A stretch of 64,000 bases of DNA from an uncultured Saprospiraceae bacterium (lineage in GTDB: Bacteria; Bacteroidota; Bacteroidia; Chitinophagales; Saprospiraceae). Below, in pieces: positions 9,474-19,222 of the stretch (the first letter of the stretch is position 1; every line of letters starts with the position of its first letter). Under the pieces are notes generated by a model that saw nothing but the letters and a program-made list of their open reading frames with translations, searched no databases and was not told the origin of the DNA. The stretch spans positions 1 to 64,000 of the forward strand of contig CALIAU010000012.1 in assembly GCA_938045585.1 (NCBI GenBank), written 5' to 3'. Position numbers and translations under genes: made by a program.

Positions 9474-9504
9474 CAAATATATAAATGTTAGTATTACTTA
9501 CAAA
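9474..9504 (-). promoter_or_regulatory. promoter of SulP-carbonic anhydrase operon
   Basis: On the minus strand TTTG (9504-9501), a 19-nt spacer and TATATTTG (9481-9474) match the Bacteroidota vegetative promoter TTTG-N19..21-TAnnTTTG exactly. The ATG lies 18 nt further on, giving a very short leader. Confidence 0.8.
9487..9501. promoter_or_regulatory. candidate TetR operator in the SulP promoter spacer
   Basis: GTTAGTATTACTTAC is a 15-bp near-palindrome (six of seven pairs match). It fills most of the spacer between the -33 and -7 boxes, the classic place for a repressor. A related, inverted copy lies at 9546-9559 in front of the TetR gene. Confidence 0.6.
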
Positions 9505-9545
9505 CAAATAAGCATTATTAATTTTAATGTCAGTATTTGTGTTAG

Positions 9546-9559
9546 AAGTATTAGTAACA
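9546..9559. promoter_or_regulatory. second arm of inverted repeat, upstream of TetR gene
   Basis: AAGTATTAGTAACA matches the reverse complement of TGTTAGTATTACTT (9486-9499) at 12 of 14 positions. It lies 23 nt before the ATG of the TetR gene, consistent with autoregulation. Confidence 0.5.
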
Positions 9560-9582
9560 ATTAATTATATTTATTGTTCATT

Positions 9583-10278
9583 ATGTTTGTATTTTCTGAT
9601 TCAAAAATCCCAGAAGGCCTTTATTTAAAGGATCCCCTGCAGAGTAAGCTGGGCAAAAAAATCATTAGCCATAGTATATTACTTATGGATGAGATTGGTT
9701 TTGAAGCCTTTAATTTTAAGAAATTAGCCCAAGCCATGGAGTCTAATGAGACTTCACTGTATCGGTATTTTGAAAACAAACACTTATTACTCCTCTATCT
9801 TGTCGTGTGGTATTGGGATTGGGTATCCTATCTAATTGACTATAACACAAAGAACATTGAAGACCCTAATCGCAGATTAGATCTCATTATCGACAACATA
9901 GTGCACGCAACCAAGGACAACCCGACCGTGGACTTTGTAAATGAAGCCGTGCTACATAGAATTATTATCACAGAATCTGCAAAAGCCTACCACACAAAAA
10001 ATATCGATGAGGAAAACAAACACGGTTTTTATCTCAGCTACAAGAAATTAATTCAAACGATTGCGGATGTCATTTTAGAAATAGATAAAAAGTTTCTTTA
10101 CCCACATTCCTTCGCTACCAATCTAGTGGAGATGGCTCATAATGAGATTTTCTTTGCCGAGCACATTCCAAGACTCTCAGACATAAAGGTCAAAAACGAA
10201 AACTATACACCCGTCGCAGATCTATTGAAGTTTTATAAGGATCGCATGCTTCAGTGTAAGCAACAAAAAAAGGGCTAA
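9583..10278 (+). CDS. TetR/AcrR family transcriptional regulator
   Basis: 231 residues from ATG at 9583 (a TTG nine bases upstream is less likely). The N-terminal ~60 residues form the TetR helix-turn-helix: KKIISHSILLMDEIGFEAFNF, then LAQAMESNETSLYRYFENKHLLL, where SLYRYFENK is the recognition helix region. The remainder is a helical ligand or dimer domain with no recognisable subfamily. It is transcribed away from the SulP-carbonic anhydrase operon across a ~127-nt spacer carrying an inverted repeat, so it probably controls that operon and itself. The inducer is unknown. Confidence 0.88.
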   Translation: MFVFSDSKIPEGLYLKDPLQSKLGKKIISHSILLMDEIGFEAFNFKKLAQAMESNETSLYRYFENKHLLLLYLVVWYWDWVSYLIDYNTKNIEDPNRRLDLIIDNIVHATKDNPTVDFVNEAVLHRIIITESAKAYHTKNIDEENKHGFYLSYKKLIQTIADVILEIDKKFLYPHSFATNLVEMAHNEIFFAEHIPRLSDIKVKNENYTPVADLLKFYKDRMLQCKQQKKG

Positions 10279-10297
10279 GTTAAACTCAGCCCTTTTT
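10265..10297. terminator. bidirectional terminator between TetR gene and ahcY
   Basis: AGGGCTAAGT (10271-10280) pairs with ACTCAGCCCT (10284-10293) with one A-C mismatch and loop TAA. An A run precedes and a T run follows, so it can work in both directions. The TetR stop codon is part of the stem. Confidence 0.8.
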
Positions 10298-10318
10298 ATA
10301 TCTATATACGTTTTAAAA

Positions 10319-11632
10319 TTAATACCTGTAATAGTCAGGCTTATATGGCCCTTCTTTTGGTACATTGATATAGCTCGCTTGATCCTGACTCAACTCTTCT
10401 AACTCTACCCCAATTTTCTCAAGGTGTAGTTTCGCTACCTTCTCATCTAAATGCTTAGGCAGCATATACACTTTGTTTTCATACTTATCTGTATTCTGCC
10501 ACAACTCTAACTGCGCCAGTACCTGATTTGTAAATGAATTAGACATTACAAATGACGGATGACCAGTAGCACATCCAAGGTTAACAAGTCTTCCTTCAGC
10601 AAGTACAAGAATATCGTTTCCATCAATTGTGTACTTATCTACCTGAGGCTTAATCTCTACCTTACTATCTCCATGCTTACCATTTAACCAAGCCATGTCA
10701 ATTTCATTATCGAAATGACCTATGTTACAAACAATTGTTTTGTCCTTCATCGCTTCAAAATGCTCAGCACTGATAATGTCTTTATTACCTGTTGCAGTTA
10801 CAACGATGTTCGCATCTTTTAATGCATTCTTCATTTTCTTCACAGCAAATCCATCCATTGCAGCCTGTAAGGCACAGATAGGATCTATCTCTGTTACTAT
10901 CACTCGACAACCTGCTCCTCGCAATGAGGCTGCACTACCCTTTCCTACATCACCGTATCCTGCAACAACAGCCACTTTTCCTGCCATCATAACATCTGTC
11001 GCTCTTCTGATCGCATCTACACAAGATTCTTTACAACCATACTTATTATCAAATTTTGACTTGGTTACCGAATCATTAATGTTGATTGCTGGAATTGGTA
11101 GAGTACCATTGATCACTCTTTCATACAATCTATGAACACCAGTAGTTGTTTCCTCACTGATGCCTCTTATATTTTTCACTAACTCTGGAAATCTGTCTAA
11201 GACCATATTCGTTAAGTCACCACCATCATCAAGAATCATATTTAATGGCTTCCCATCTTTAAATGCATGTAAGGTCTGCTCGATACACCAGTCAAATTCT
11301 TCTTCGTTCATCCCCTTCCAAGCAAATACCGGAATACCCGCTGCGGCAATTGCTGCTGCTGCATGATCCTGTGTAGAAAAAATATTACATGAAGACCAGG
11401 TTACATCCGCACCTAACGCCGTCAATGTTTCTATTAGAACTGCAGTTTGGATAGTCATGTGAAGACATCCAGCAATGTTAGCTCCTTTGAGTGGCTGACT
11501 ATCACCAAATTCTTCTCTCAAAGCCATCAAACCAGGCATTTCTGCCTCTGCTAAATCCATCTCCTTCCTTCCCCAATCCGCTAGACTGATGTCCTTTACT
11601 TTATAATTTGTTTTCGTGTCTGTAGATATCAT
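10319..11632 (-). CDS. ahcY: adenosylhomocysteinase (SAH hydrolase)
   Basis: 437 residues, full length, ATG at 11632. It cleaves S-adenosylhomocysteine to adenosine and homocysteine with bound NAD, closing the methylation cycle in the cytosol. Visible family blocks are the substrate loop [32 protein letters not shown], the catalytic [11 protein letters not shown], the NAD-binding GYGDVGKG (225-232), [10 protein letters not shown], and the C-terminal dimer tail KPDYYRY. It is monocistronic, with its own promoter (11657-11689) and a shared terminator downstream. Call is certain at family level. Confidence 0.98.
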   Translation of the reverse strand: MISTDTKTNYKVKDISLADWGRKEMDLAEAEMPGLMALREEFGDSQPLKGANIAGCLHMTIQTAVLIETLTALGADVTWSSCNIFSTQDHAAAAIAAAGIPVFAWKGMNEEEFDWCIEQTLHAFKDGKPLNMILDDGGDLTNMVLDRFPELVKNIRGISEETTTGVHRLYERVINGTLPIPAININDSVTKSKFDNKYGCKESCVDAIRRATDVMMAGKVAVVAGYGDVGKGSAASLRGAGCRVIVTEIDPICALQAAMDGFAVKKMKNALKDANIVVTATGNKDIISAEHFEAMKDKTIVCNIGHFDNEIDMAWLNGKHGDSKVEIKPQVDKYTIDGNDILVLAEGRLVNLGCATGHPSFVMSNSFTNQVLAQLELWQNTDKYENKVYMLPKHLDEKVAKLHLEKIGVELEELSQDQASYINVPKEGPYKPDYYRY

Positions 11633-11656
11633 TTATTTCTTTTTTGAATTTCGCTG

Positions 11657-11689
11657 CAAAGGTATGCTTTAGAGGACTGATTATCAATA
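11657..11689 (-). promoter_or_regulatory. ahcY promoter
   Basis: On the minus strand TATTG (11689-11685), a 20-nt spacer and TACCTTTG (11664-11657) fit the Bacteroidota TTTG/TAnnTTTG pattern. The -7 box is 24 nt before the ATG. Confidence 0.7.
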
Positions 11690-11705
11690 GTAATTGGACT
11701 TTTCT

Positions 11706-11832
11706 TTGGGAGTGCCCCTTCGCTTCACTGCGTTCCTCTCCGGGTCGTTCCCTTCTAGGCTCACCATGCGGTTCGGTCCCTCATCGGGACTGACTCTGGT
11801 CACCTTCCAGGCAACTCACTCAGACATCCACA
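11706..11832. repeat. dispersed GC-rich intergenic element, copy A
   Basis: A GC-rich island in an AT-rich chromosome. It opens with GGGAGTGCCCC, has GGGTCGTTCCCTTCTAGGCT in the middle and ends CTCACTCAGACATCC. The same blocks in the same order occur in copy B (22895-23055). It occupies most of the gap between ahcY and the next gene and has no coding character. Confidence 0.7.
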
Positions 11833-11861
11833 ATTCATCTACTCTCATAATTACCTGAGCC

Positions 11862-13046
11862 TTATTGCTGCACTACAAACTTCTTACTCGCTGTGCCCTT
11901 TTCCCCATGTAACTGCAAAACATACATTCCGGACGCAAGACCTCTCAAAGATATTGAACACGTATTGTTTGATGAATGTTCTCCATACTGAACTAATTCT
12001 CCTCTGATTGTGTAAATAGCATAATTATTGAAGGCATAATCCCTAGTATCAACGCTAAGAACTGTACTAACAGGATTTGGTGATAATGCAACTTCTACTT
12101 GCAACTCTTCCGACTCTATACTAGTCGTAGATTGCAATCGGTAAATAGATCCATCACGTGTACCCATATACAATCTGCCACCAGAAGTATGCAAAATAGC
12201 ATCATGATCGACCTCCCCTAAACCATCTGTATGTTGAGTCCATGATACACCATCCTCTGTAGAATACAATCCTGAACGTCGGGCTGCATACAAACTTCCA
12301 GCAAAAATATGTAAATCTCCTGCCGATTCATTTGCAACTGAAATCCAATTATCAATTCCTCCCTCCACCCCTTTTCGAAGTCGAGTGGAACCCATAAAAT
12401 AATCTCCCTTAAAATTGACTACATCATGCATTGGCCCAAAACCTGAACCTATCTGCTCCCAATTCTCCAGATCTCCGGAATAAAACAAGTCGCCATTAAA
12501 CGTGCCTAAAATTAATCCTCCATCTTCTGTAAAATGAAGTACGGAATTATCTGCCGTTAGTTTTAATTGGGGTGGTGAAATATCTTCAAACTCACAATCT
12601 GTAGCATTCCTATACTGAACTCCATCGTCTATAGTACCTATGTAAAATTTATCATCACGAATCTCTAAATCTAAAACACTTACACGGTCAGGACCAATTG
12701 GGTTTACACACTCAGGTGTTGGCTCATAACTGTCCATAGGAAGGCTCAGAAAATTTGGTAGAGCAAACTGACCGTGACCACCTAGATATACCCTGCCTTT
12801 GTGATCAAACATCTTTCGCCAAGTAATTCCATCCATTACCTTTGTCATCGGTTCTTCAAAACTGTCACCTACATAGAGGTCATCCCACACACAAACATAT
12901 GCGATATCATCATTTTGATACATCGAAAATACACGCCCATCTATGGTATTAATTTTCTCCCAAGTTTGCCCAAAAACCCCAAGATGAAGTACAATGAAAA
13001 ATACAATACTTAGAAATTTTAAAAACCCAATATTTAATCTACTCAT
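11862..13046 (-). CDS. secreted propeller-like protein with T9SS sorting domain
   Basis: 394 residues from ATG at 13046, which gives a clean signal peptide (FLSIVFFIVLHLGVFGQ). A GTG 87 nt upstream would put 29 residues before it and is rejected. The body has repeated blades such as GRVFSMYQNDD, DHKGRVYLGGHGQF, EDGGLILGTFNGDLFY, STEDGVSWTQHTDG and GGRLYMGTRDGSIYRL, resembling sialidase/photosystem-stability-type or BNR-like propellers. The C-terminus (VALSPNPVSTVLSV...SKKFVVQQ) is a T9SS sorting domain. Export and surface attachment are expected; substrate unknown. Confidence 0.8.
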   Translation of the reverse strand: MSRLNIGFLKFLSIVFFIVLHLGVFGQTWEKINTIDGRVFSMYQNDDIAYVCVWDDLYVGDSFEEPMTKVMDGITWRKMFDHKGRVYLGGHGQFALPNFLSLPMDSYEPTPECVNPIGPDRVSVLDLEIRDDKFYIGTIDDGVQYRNATDCEFEDISPPQLKLTADNSVLHFTEDGGLILGTFNGDLFYSGDLENWEQIGSGFGPMHDVVNFKGDYFMGSTRLRKGVEGGIDNWISVANESAGDLHIFAGSLYAARRSGLYSTEDGVSWTQHTDGLGEVDHDAILHTSGGRLYMGTRDGSIYRLQSTTSIESEELQVEVALSPNPVSTVLSVDTRDYAFNNYAIYTIRGELVQYGEHSSNNTCSISLRGLASGMYVLQLHGEKGTASKKFVVQQ

Positions 13047-13226
13047 AGTTGTTAGCTTTAACTTCAAATTGATAATTTCCTTTAGAATATACGGAGGAAG
13101 ATAAGCAAAAAGTTCTATGAAATTCACTATCACGCTCTTCTTATTACAACTGTAAAAATTACTTTAACTTTCAGATTTCTCTGTTTAAATAATTATCTGT
13201 AGCTTTCACATCAACAATTTTAACCA

Positions 13227-15770
13227 ATGAAATTTTCCATCCTCGCTTTCGGCCTGTTCTTTATACTATATTCTTGTGATGTGCAGGCTAGCATCATCCC
13301 ACATTACAATACAGAAACGACTCTTGACTATGATCTTGTCCCTTTTTGTAAAGACAAACTCTGCGGCTATGTAGATAGAAAGGGTAACGTAAAAATAAAA
13401 GCGGATTATGAAGGTCTTTCTTTTTTTAATACGGCAGGCTTTGCTCAGTTCAAAAAATTTGGACTCTATGGCGTAATAGACAGGTCCGGTAAAGAAATTT
13501 TAAGCGCATTTTCCACAAAACCTCTTTCACCTGTAGTTAACATCAAGAATCAAAAGAAGGAGGCTATTGCAAATGCCTACCTAGCCATTAACCTCAAAGC
13601 TAAGGAGTGGAGATATTTTATAGAAAAACCCAATCCCTATGTTTCACCCTCTTATCATCCTGCAAACGAAAAGCACCAATACAAAGTAAGCGATGCATAT
13701 TATGCAAGTTGGTCTAATCCTAATTTTTATGAGGGTATCCGTAGAGCTGTGTCCAAAGATGGTACTTGTAACTTTATAGACTTGGATGGAAACACCCTAC
13801 TCAATAATAATATTCCATACGGCGCCCCATCTAAACAAGCAATATATGTAATTGATGAGACGGACAAAATAGGCGCAATAGACCTAAAAGGAAATACAAT
13901 TATACCTAATGCATACTCCTATTTAGAGCATCAAGATAAATTTGGCTACACCGTAGCAACTGCAAATTCAAAAAGAGGCGTTCTAGACAAAAACTATAAT
14001 TTAATAATTGATACATCCCTCATTAGTATCCGACCTGTTTCAGAGGATAGATTCATAGTATCAAGAAAACGTAATCAATGGGAACTTGTTGATAAATCAT
14101 TACATCCTGTTTTTTCCAAAAGCTACACACGCTTAAGCAACTATCTAGGCTCACTCTATATAGTGCAGGATAACGAACAACACTATCTTTTAAACGAAAA
14201 AGAAGAAATACTTGCTGGACCTTTCAACAACATCATTCAACCACAAAAACACGCAGACGATTCGCAATATGTATTTAGTAAAGGAGATAACTCACTTACC
14301 CTTATAGACAACTCAGGCAAAACAATTTTCTCAGTTGACAAAAAATACTCTGTTAGGCCAGGCACCATAAAAGAGCATTACATCCTCAGCAGTATAGATC
14401 ATGGAAATCAACTTATTGATAATACTGGAAAGGTCCTTCTAGGGCCTGCCATGGAATCCATTCAAGCGGCAATGATGGAGGACAGTTATATCGTAAAAAA
14501 CAATGGGGAGATGGGAATATATTCCGCCGCAAAAGACTGGATTATACCCCTAGGCAATCAGGAGATAACTAGATTCACACAATCTGGAAGCGAAAAGAGT
14601 AAAATACGAATTAGTACCCCAAATGAAATCATCGTGTATACAGATAGCTTTTCAAATAAAACTGTAGAACCAAACAATTACAGCAACTGGGGAGCAGAAA
14701 AAAGAAATCGAAAAGAATTTGTAGAAGTCAACTTTGTCGATGGTCGACAAGTAATTTTCCCAAAAGATAAACAGGCTAGAATAGAATACACTTCTAAATA
14801 TGCCTACATGATTAAACGTTTTGACAATAAAAAAACGCTGGTCTATGATGAATACATGAATCCAATCTTACCAGAGGGTTTTTCTTTGCATAGAGATGAA
14901 GATATCCGCGCAGATGTATATTTTATTGTAACGAATCAGGCCTACGAATCAGGCCTAGTAGACATAGAAGGGAATTGGATTTTTCCACCTAAAGCACGAC
15001 AAAATGTGAATCTTATCGAAGACGCATATTGGACTGTAGGTACAAGAGAGGGTGGACATATTTATAACACCGATTTTGAACAACTCTCTACGAAACAATA
15101 TACTGGATTTAAAAAAGGAAAACCAGGACTAATCATTGGATATAATAAAGACAAAACTGTAGACATCCTAGATGCAAATGGAAAACTCATCATTGAAGGG
15201 GAATACACAAACCTGGTGCGTAATGAAACAGATTACTTGGTTTTAGAAAAATCTAAAGATAACGCAATTCGGAGCTGTCAAGTCGACGGTATGGGAAAGG
15301 AAACTAATTGCTATCCATATGCAGATTTCTATATTCCAGAAAACACAGACTATATTATTGCAAAGGATTTGCATGACTTTGGCGTAGTTGATAAACAGGG
15401 TGTAGAAAAAATACCATTTAAGTATAAATCCATTTCCTACAAACCTGAAGTTAAAACCTATGTGTGCCAATCGGAAGACTACAGCTGCCAGCTATATGAT
15501 AGTAACTTCAAACCATTCGGAACGAGCGGTAAGTTTATGAATCGAGTAGAAAAAATTGGTGAGGATTACTATTATCTCAAAGGATCTGATAAATCAGCAA
15601 TCTTTGATTTAAATGGACAATATCTTGGCACTACGGATAAGACCCTCCATGGTTCTGTGGCTACCAATAAGGCAAAATATCATAAGAATGGACTTATTTG
15701 GCTGTATGGTAAAGATGCTAGCTATTTCTTTGATGCACAAAACAAATTACTGCTTACACCAAAACAATAA
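13227..15770 (+). CDS. WG-repeat exported protein
   Basis: 847 residues. The N-terminal signal has a possible lipobox (LYSC), so it is exported and perhaps lipid-anchored. WG (KWG) repeats run along the length, for example CGYVDRKGNVKIKADYEGL, LYGVIDRSGKEI, IGAIDLKGNTIIP, ESGLVDIEGNWIFP and DFGVVDKQGVEKIPFKYKSI. Each is a short beta unit with V/I-D-x-x-G-x-x-I; the array probably forms an elongated or propeller structure. WG proteins are of unknown function. First gene of a tight four-gene operon; the next start follows one base after its stop, so translation is likely coupled. No T9SS tail. Confidence 0.85.
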   Translation: MKFSILAFGLFFILYSCDVQASIIPHYNTETTLDYDLVPFCKDKLCGYVDRKGNVKIKADYEGLSFFNTAGFAQFKKFGLYGVIDRSGKEILSAFSTKPLSPVVNIKNQKKEAIANAYLAINLKAKEWRYFIEKPNPYVSPSYHPANEKHQYKVSDAYYASWSNPNFYEGIRRAVSKDGTCNFIDLDGNTLLNNNIPYGAPSKQAIYVIDETDKIGAIDLKGNTIIPNAYSYLEHQDKFGYTVATANSKRGVLDKNYNLIIDTSLISIRPVSEDRFIVSRKRNQWELVDKSLHPVFSKSYTRLSNYLGSLYIVQDNEQHYLLNEKEEILAGPFNNIIQPQKHADDSQYVFSKGDNSLTLIDNSGKTIFSVDKKYSVRPGTIKEHYILSSIDHGNQLIDNTGKVLLGPAMESIQAAMMEDSYIVKNNGEMGIYSAAKDWIIPLGNQEITRFTQSGSEKSKIRISTPNEIIVYTDSFSNKTVEPNNYSNWGAEKRNRKEFVEVNFVDGRQVIFPKDKQARIEYTSKYAYMIKRFDNKKTLVYDEYMNPILPEGFSLHRDEDIRADVYFIVTNQAYESGLVDIEGNWIFPPKARQNVNLIEDAYWTVGTREGGHIYNTDFEQLSTKQYTGFKKGKPGLIIGYNKDKTVDILDANGKLIIEGEYTNLVRNETDYLVLEKSKDNAIRSCQVDGMGKETNCYPYADFYIPENTDYIIAKDLHDFGVVDKQGVEKIPFKYKSISYKPEVKTYVCQSEDYSCQLYDSNFKPFGTSGKFMNRVEKIGEDYYYLKGSDKSAIFDLNGQYLGTTDKTLHGSVATNKAKYHKNGLIWLYGKDASYFFDAQNKLLLTPKQ

Positions 15771-15771
15771 C

Positions 15772-16506
15772 ATGAGAATTATCATTTCATTCGCATTGCT
15801 TTCCCTATTCCTAAGCCCACAGCTTAGAGCGCAAGAAACGGAGCATGATATTTTCAAGGTGATAATTCAAGAATTATACGAAGAAGCAAAAACAAAAAAA
15901 GCAGCTCATATTGCAGCTTACCAAAAATCTTCAGAAGAGGTAAAGCCCTATGAAAATAGAAAACCACTAGTATCTGTCTTCGGAGCACCACAAAAAGAAG
16001 CAGAAGAAATAGTAAAGATTATTGAGGAAGCCTTTGAGGAAAATTCTACAGAAAAAAGTGGAGAACAAAAAAATGCAGCGCAAAAGAAAAGTGATCGCAA
16101 AATAAATTTTAAACAGATCCATATGGAAGATGGAAAAGGAGAGGCATTGACTCCTGCACATGCACAAAAGCCTAGAGAAACAGAATGGATAAGTAGTGAA
16201 ACCATAAGCTTCTCTTATGAGGAAATAATCGATGAATCAAATTATACAACGGAACAAAGGCAAGAATATGAAATCATTGGAAACCATAATTCCAATACCT
16301 TAGAACTGAATAGAATTGGATTCATTGAAGCAATTTATACCGAGACACAAACGCCTTCAGGCTACGCAAAGTTTAAAGATGAATTACACACAGCCGGCCA
16401 TGATATCCAAGCAATTATGCGTAGATCGTTTTTCTTGGAAAAGACTGAGCAGCTAGACTACCTCCGATCCAAATTAAATCAAATAATTGACGCCGTAATT
16501 TACTAG
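15772..16506 (+). CDS. exported charged protein of unknown function
   Basis: 244 residues from ATG at 15772, one base after the previous stop. An upstream in-frame start (15613) would lie inside the WG gene and is rejected because the chosen start gives a signal peptide (MRIIISFALLSLFLSPQLRAQ). The middle is rich in Lys and Glu (about residues 20-110), probably helical, followed by SSETISFSYEEIIDESNY. I do not recognise the family. Its position in the WG/propeller operon suggests a partner of those proteins. Confidence 0.75.
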   Translation: MRIIISFALLSLFLSPQLRAQETEHDIFKVIIQELYEEAKTKKAAHIAAYQKSSEEVKPYENRKPLVSVFGAPQKEAEEIVKIIEEAFEENSTEKSGEQKNAAQKKSDRKINFKQIHMEDGKGEALTPAHAQKPRETEWISSETISFSYEEIIDESNYTTEQRQEYEIIGNHNSNTLELNRIGFIEAIYTETQTPSGYAKFKDELHTAGHDIQAIMRRSFFLEKTEQLDYLRSKLNQIIDAVIY

Positions 16507-16510
16507 CATC

Positions 16511-18313
16511 ATGAAACACATTCATATCGTATTAATCCTATTTTCCTGCTGCCTACTCCAAGCACAGGAGTTCAAATCAATAAATGCAAGAACACAAATC
16601 AAAGGGATTGTAGAGGCGGAGAACGAACTTATATTCTATGGCGAAGGGATAATCTGGACTGACAAAGATGGCAGCGTAATACATACTGATCGGCTGCTTA
16701 AAGATCTACCTTCTTCTTCTATCACAGACCTACGTCTGGATAAGGAGGGCAATGCATGGATACTAACACACCAAGGAATTGGCCTAATAAAAGATAAGGA
16801 CAATATGTCCACTCTCTTTAAAAATGAAGACTTAGATGAATCTGGCTATCAAGTATTATATATTGATGAGAATGGCCTTGTATACACTGCCACATACGAA
16901 CACATATATAAACTCAAGCAGGATGGCACAAAAGAAATTGTACATGTTGCCACTGAAGCCAAAGAGCTTAGCTATATCAAGCGAATGCTTATAGATAAAC
17001 AAGGGAATATATTCGTCACTGCGTATCGTGACATGTACAAAATAACACCAGATGCTAAGGTGACAAAAATTAAAACAGATCCTCGAGGAAAAGTCAATTT
17101 TCAAAACCTAGTTGCTCATGAAGACGGATCAATAACAGCTGTAGGTCTTAAACAGCTTCTTACATTGCAAAATGATAGTCTCGTTCAATCATTTCATGCA
17201 AATGATCTTGTAAGAGGAATTAGCCTATACGCGAGCGAATTTGTCTCTAAAGATCATTATGCAATACTTGCTAAGGGAGGCAATCTGTTTATTCATAAGA
17301 ATGGAGAATGGACAAACTATATACCAGAAAATGATCTCAGGCCTGGTAATTACATGGACGATATCCTACTTGCTAGTGATGGACAAATCTGGATTACTAT
17401 GAGCGAAGAACCCATTCTACATTTTAATGGTTCAGAATGGAAACAAAAAAACCTCGTAGAGCATGCTCCTCTTTTAGATATTGTACGTCTTCCTGCCTTA
17501 CGTGATGGGAGACAAATGAGTTATATCAAAACCACACAGGAGTTTTACGAATGTAAAGACAAAGTTTTTACTCCTACTGGAATAAGAGAATCTGGAACAA
17601 AAGACACGGAATATGTAAAATCTTTGAGAACAGATAGCAAAGGAAATTTGTATTGGTCTACTAAAATTGGCTTAAACAAACATGATGGCAAGAATACCAC
17701 AAAGCTAATAGCAAACCAAGAAATTCATGCTTTCGGAGTTCTGGAAGATAAACTCATCGTAAGCACGAATAACCTACTCTCCGAATTCAAAAACGGAAAA
17801 ATGAAGGATATCTCTTCACAGGATCATAATCTTGGTTCATCCGATTTTAAATACATGAAAATCTATCAAAGCTATAAAGACGAACTCATACTATACACAA
17901 ATAGAAAACGAGGGCAATTGATGCTGTACGATGGAGAGGCGTACACTAAAGTTATTGACATTGAAGGCAAAAAAATTGGAACTGTCGAGCAGGTAATTAG
18001 TAGTAAATCAAAGACCCTGATCTTTACAGATAAAAATGGTATCGCTCAATATGATGAAACAGGTTTCCGCTGGCTAACATCCGCCTATGAAGACCCAAAT
18101 AAAAAACGGATGTCGAATTACCTCTGCCAAGATGGTGCAATTTGGTCAATTGACAATAAAGGATTCTTGGAGTATATTAAAGACGGAAAACATGTAAGTT
18201 TTAAGGCACCGATCAAAAATCTACATATGCACCTCCGTGCAGTTGTGAATACTAGTGAAGATGTGTATCAATTATACAGTCATAGAGATGTATTGGAATG
18301 CAATATGAAATAG
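16511..18313 (+). CDS. exported two-component-regulator-propeller-like protein
   Basis: 600 residues; the start lies four bases after the preceding stop. Signal peptide IVLILFSCCLLQAQ. Repeated blades have the look of Reg_prop units of hybrid sensors: SSSITDLRLDKEGNAWILTHQGIGLI, LADGQIWI-type strands (ILLASDGQIWITMSEEP), LRTDSKGNLYWSTKIGLNKHD, and SIDNKGFLEYI. There is no transmembrane, kinase or T9SS domain after the propeller, so it is a free periplasmic or surface propeller. Function unknown; third gene of the operon. Confidence 0.8.
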   Translation: MKHIHIVLILFSCCLLQAQEFKSINARTQIKGIVEAENELIFYGEGIIWTDKDGSVIHTDRLLKDLPSSSITDLRLDKEGNAWILTHQGIGLIKDKDNMSTLFKNEDLDESGYQVLYIDENGLVYTATYEHIYKLKQDGTKEIVHVATEAKELSYIKRMLIDKQGNIFVTAYRDMYKITPDAKVTKIKTDPRGKVNFQNLVAHEDGSITAVGLKQLLTLQNDSLVQSFHANDLVRGISLYASEFVSKDHYAILAKGGNLFIHKNGEWTNYIPENDLRPGNYMDDILLASDGQIWITMSEEPILHFNGSEWKQKNLVEHAPLLDIVRLPALRDGRQMSYIKTTQEFYECKDKVFTPTGIRESGTKDTEYVKSLRTDSKGNLYWSTKIGLNKHDGKNTTKLIANQEIHAFGVLEDKLIVSTNNLLSEFKNGKMKDISSQDHNLGSSDFKYMKIYQSYKDELILYTNRKRGQLMLYDGEAYTKVIDIEGKKIGTVEQVISSKSKTLIFTDKNGIAQYDETGFRWLTSAYEDPNKKRMSNYLCQDGAIWSIDNKGFLEYIKDGKHVSFKAPIKNLHMHLRAVVNTSEDVYQLYSHRDVLECNMK

Positions 18314-18372
18314 TAGAATCTTTGGTGTCTTGAACAGTCACTTAAGTTATTAGCCAATAAAAACAGGATATA

Positions 18373-19185
18373 TTGAAAAAGCCATTGTTGATACTTACTA
18401 TCATTCTTGTACATTTTTCTTGCAAAGAGAATCCCCGTCCTAGCGAACTACATAGCATAAGCAAAGAAAATAAATCAGTTGAATCCAGGTCTACTAAGAG
18501 CAAGGATAAAAACATGCACCTAGCAAAGCCAAGAAACCATGAGATAAAAACTAAGAAGAAGACAAAGGAGAAAATAGAGAATAATAAATTAGATCCATTA
18601 GCAGCTACTAAACGTAAAATTTCAAGAAACCAATCAATTCCAAGTTTTAGAGTGGATTCCATTGAGCAAAACTATATACACAGCATTAACACATACAGAG
18701 AACTCACCTGTGATGTGAAAAAATACATGCATACGAATACTTTCAATATTCATTTCAATGACACATATGCAAACTCAAGTAACAATACAGGACTGACTGA
18801 TGGTACATTATTCTGTCTAAGAGATTTAGCATTGCACGATACCGATTTTTCGAAATTGATTTTCGGAAGAAATGAAGGGGGACACACAAGTGATGAGGTA
18901 CAAATAGTAACGGCAAATAATGATCAAAATAGAATTTACACCCTTCCTCTGTCTTATCAAGAGAGATGGGATGGCTATCAAACTGATGTAGAATCTACCA
19001 TACATAGAAACATGATAAATCGTAAAATTACCAATAGATATGGCTGGTCTAACATGCATCCTGACTCATTAGCTAAGCAAGCAAGAAGGGAAGTGTTACA
19101 AGTCATTCATTTACATGAAAATGGTGAAATGGAATTGATGACTGAAGAAGTTTCTACTTACAATATGGATGATCTAATCAACTAA
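18373..19185 (+). CDS. probable lipoprotein of unknown function
   Basis: 270 residues from TTG at 18373; the frame has a stop 13 bases upstream and the next ATG (residue 48) would lose the signal, so TTG is the likely start. The N-terminus (KKPLLILTIILVHFSC) looks like a lipoprotein signal. A strongly basic Lys-rich stretch follows (about residues 35-85), then an ordered region (TCDVKKYMHTNTFNIHFNDT, WDGYQTDVESTIHR). I do not recognise it. It is 59 nt after the propeller gene and probably closes that operon. Confidence 0.6.
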   Translation: MKKPLLILTIILVHFSCKENPRPSELHSISKENKSVESRSTKSKDKNMHLAKPRNHEIKTKKKTKEKIENNKLDPLAATKRKISRNQSIPSFRVDSIEQNYIHSINTYRELTCDVKKYMHTNTFNIHFNDTYANSSNNTGLTDGTLFCLRDLALHDTDFSKLIFGRNEGGHTSDEVQIVTANNDQNRIYTLPLSYQERWDGYQTDVESTIHRNMINRKITNRYGWSNMHPDSLAKQARREVLQVIHLHENGEMELMTEEVSTYNMDDLIN

Positions 19186-19222
19186 GCTGGAGTAGATTTT
19201 GGAATTGAAAACATGCAAAGTA

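Noticed and set aside
15613-15771. Upstream in-frame start of the 244-residue exported protein
   Set aside because: It lies inside the WG-repeat gene and would bury a clear signal peptide.
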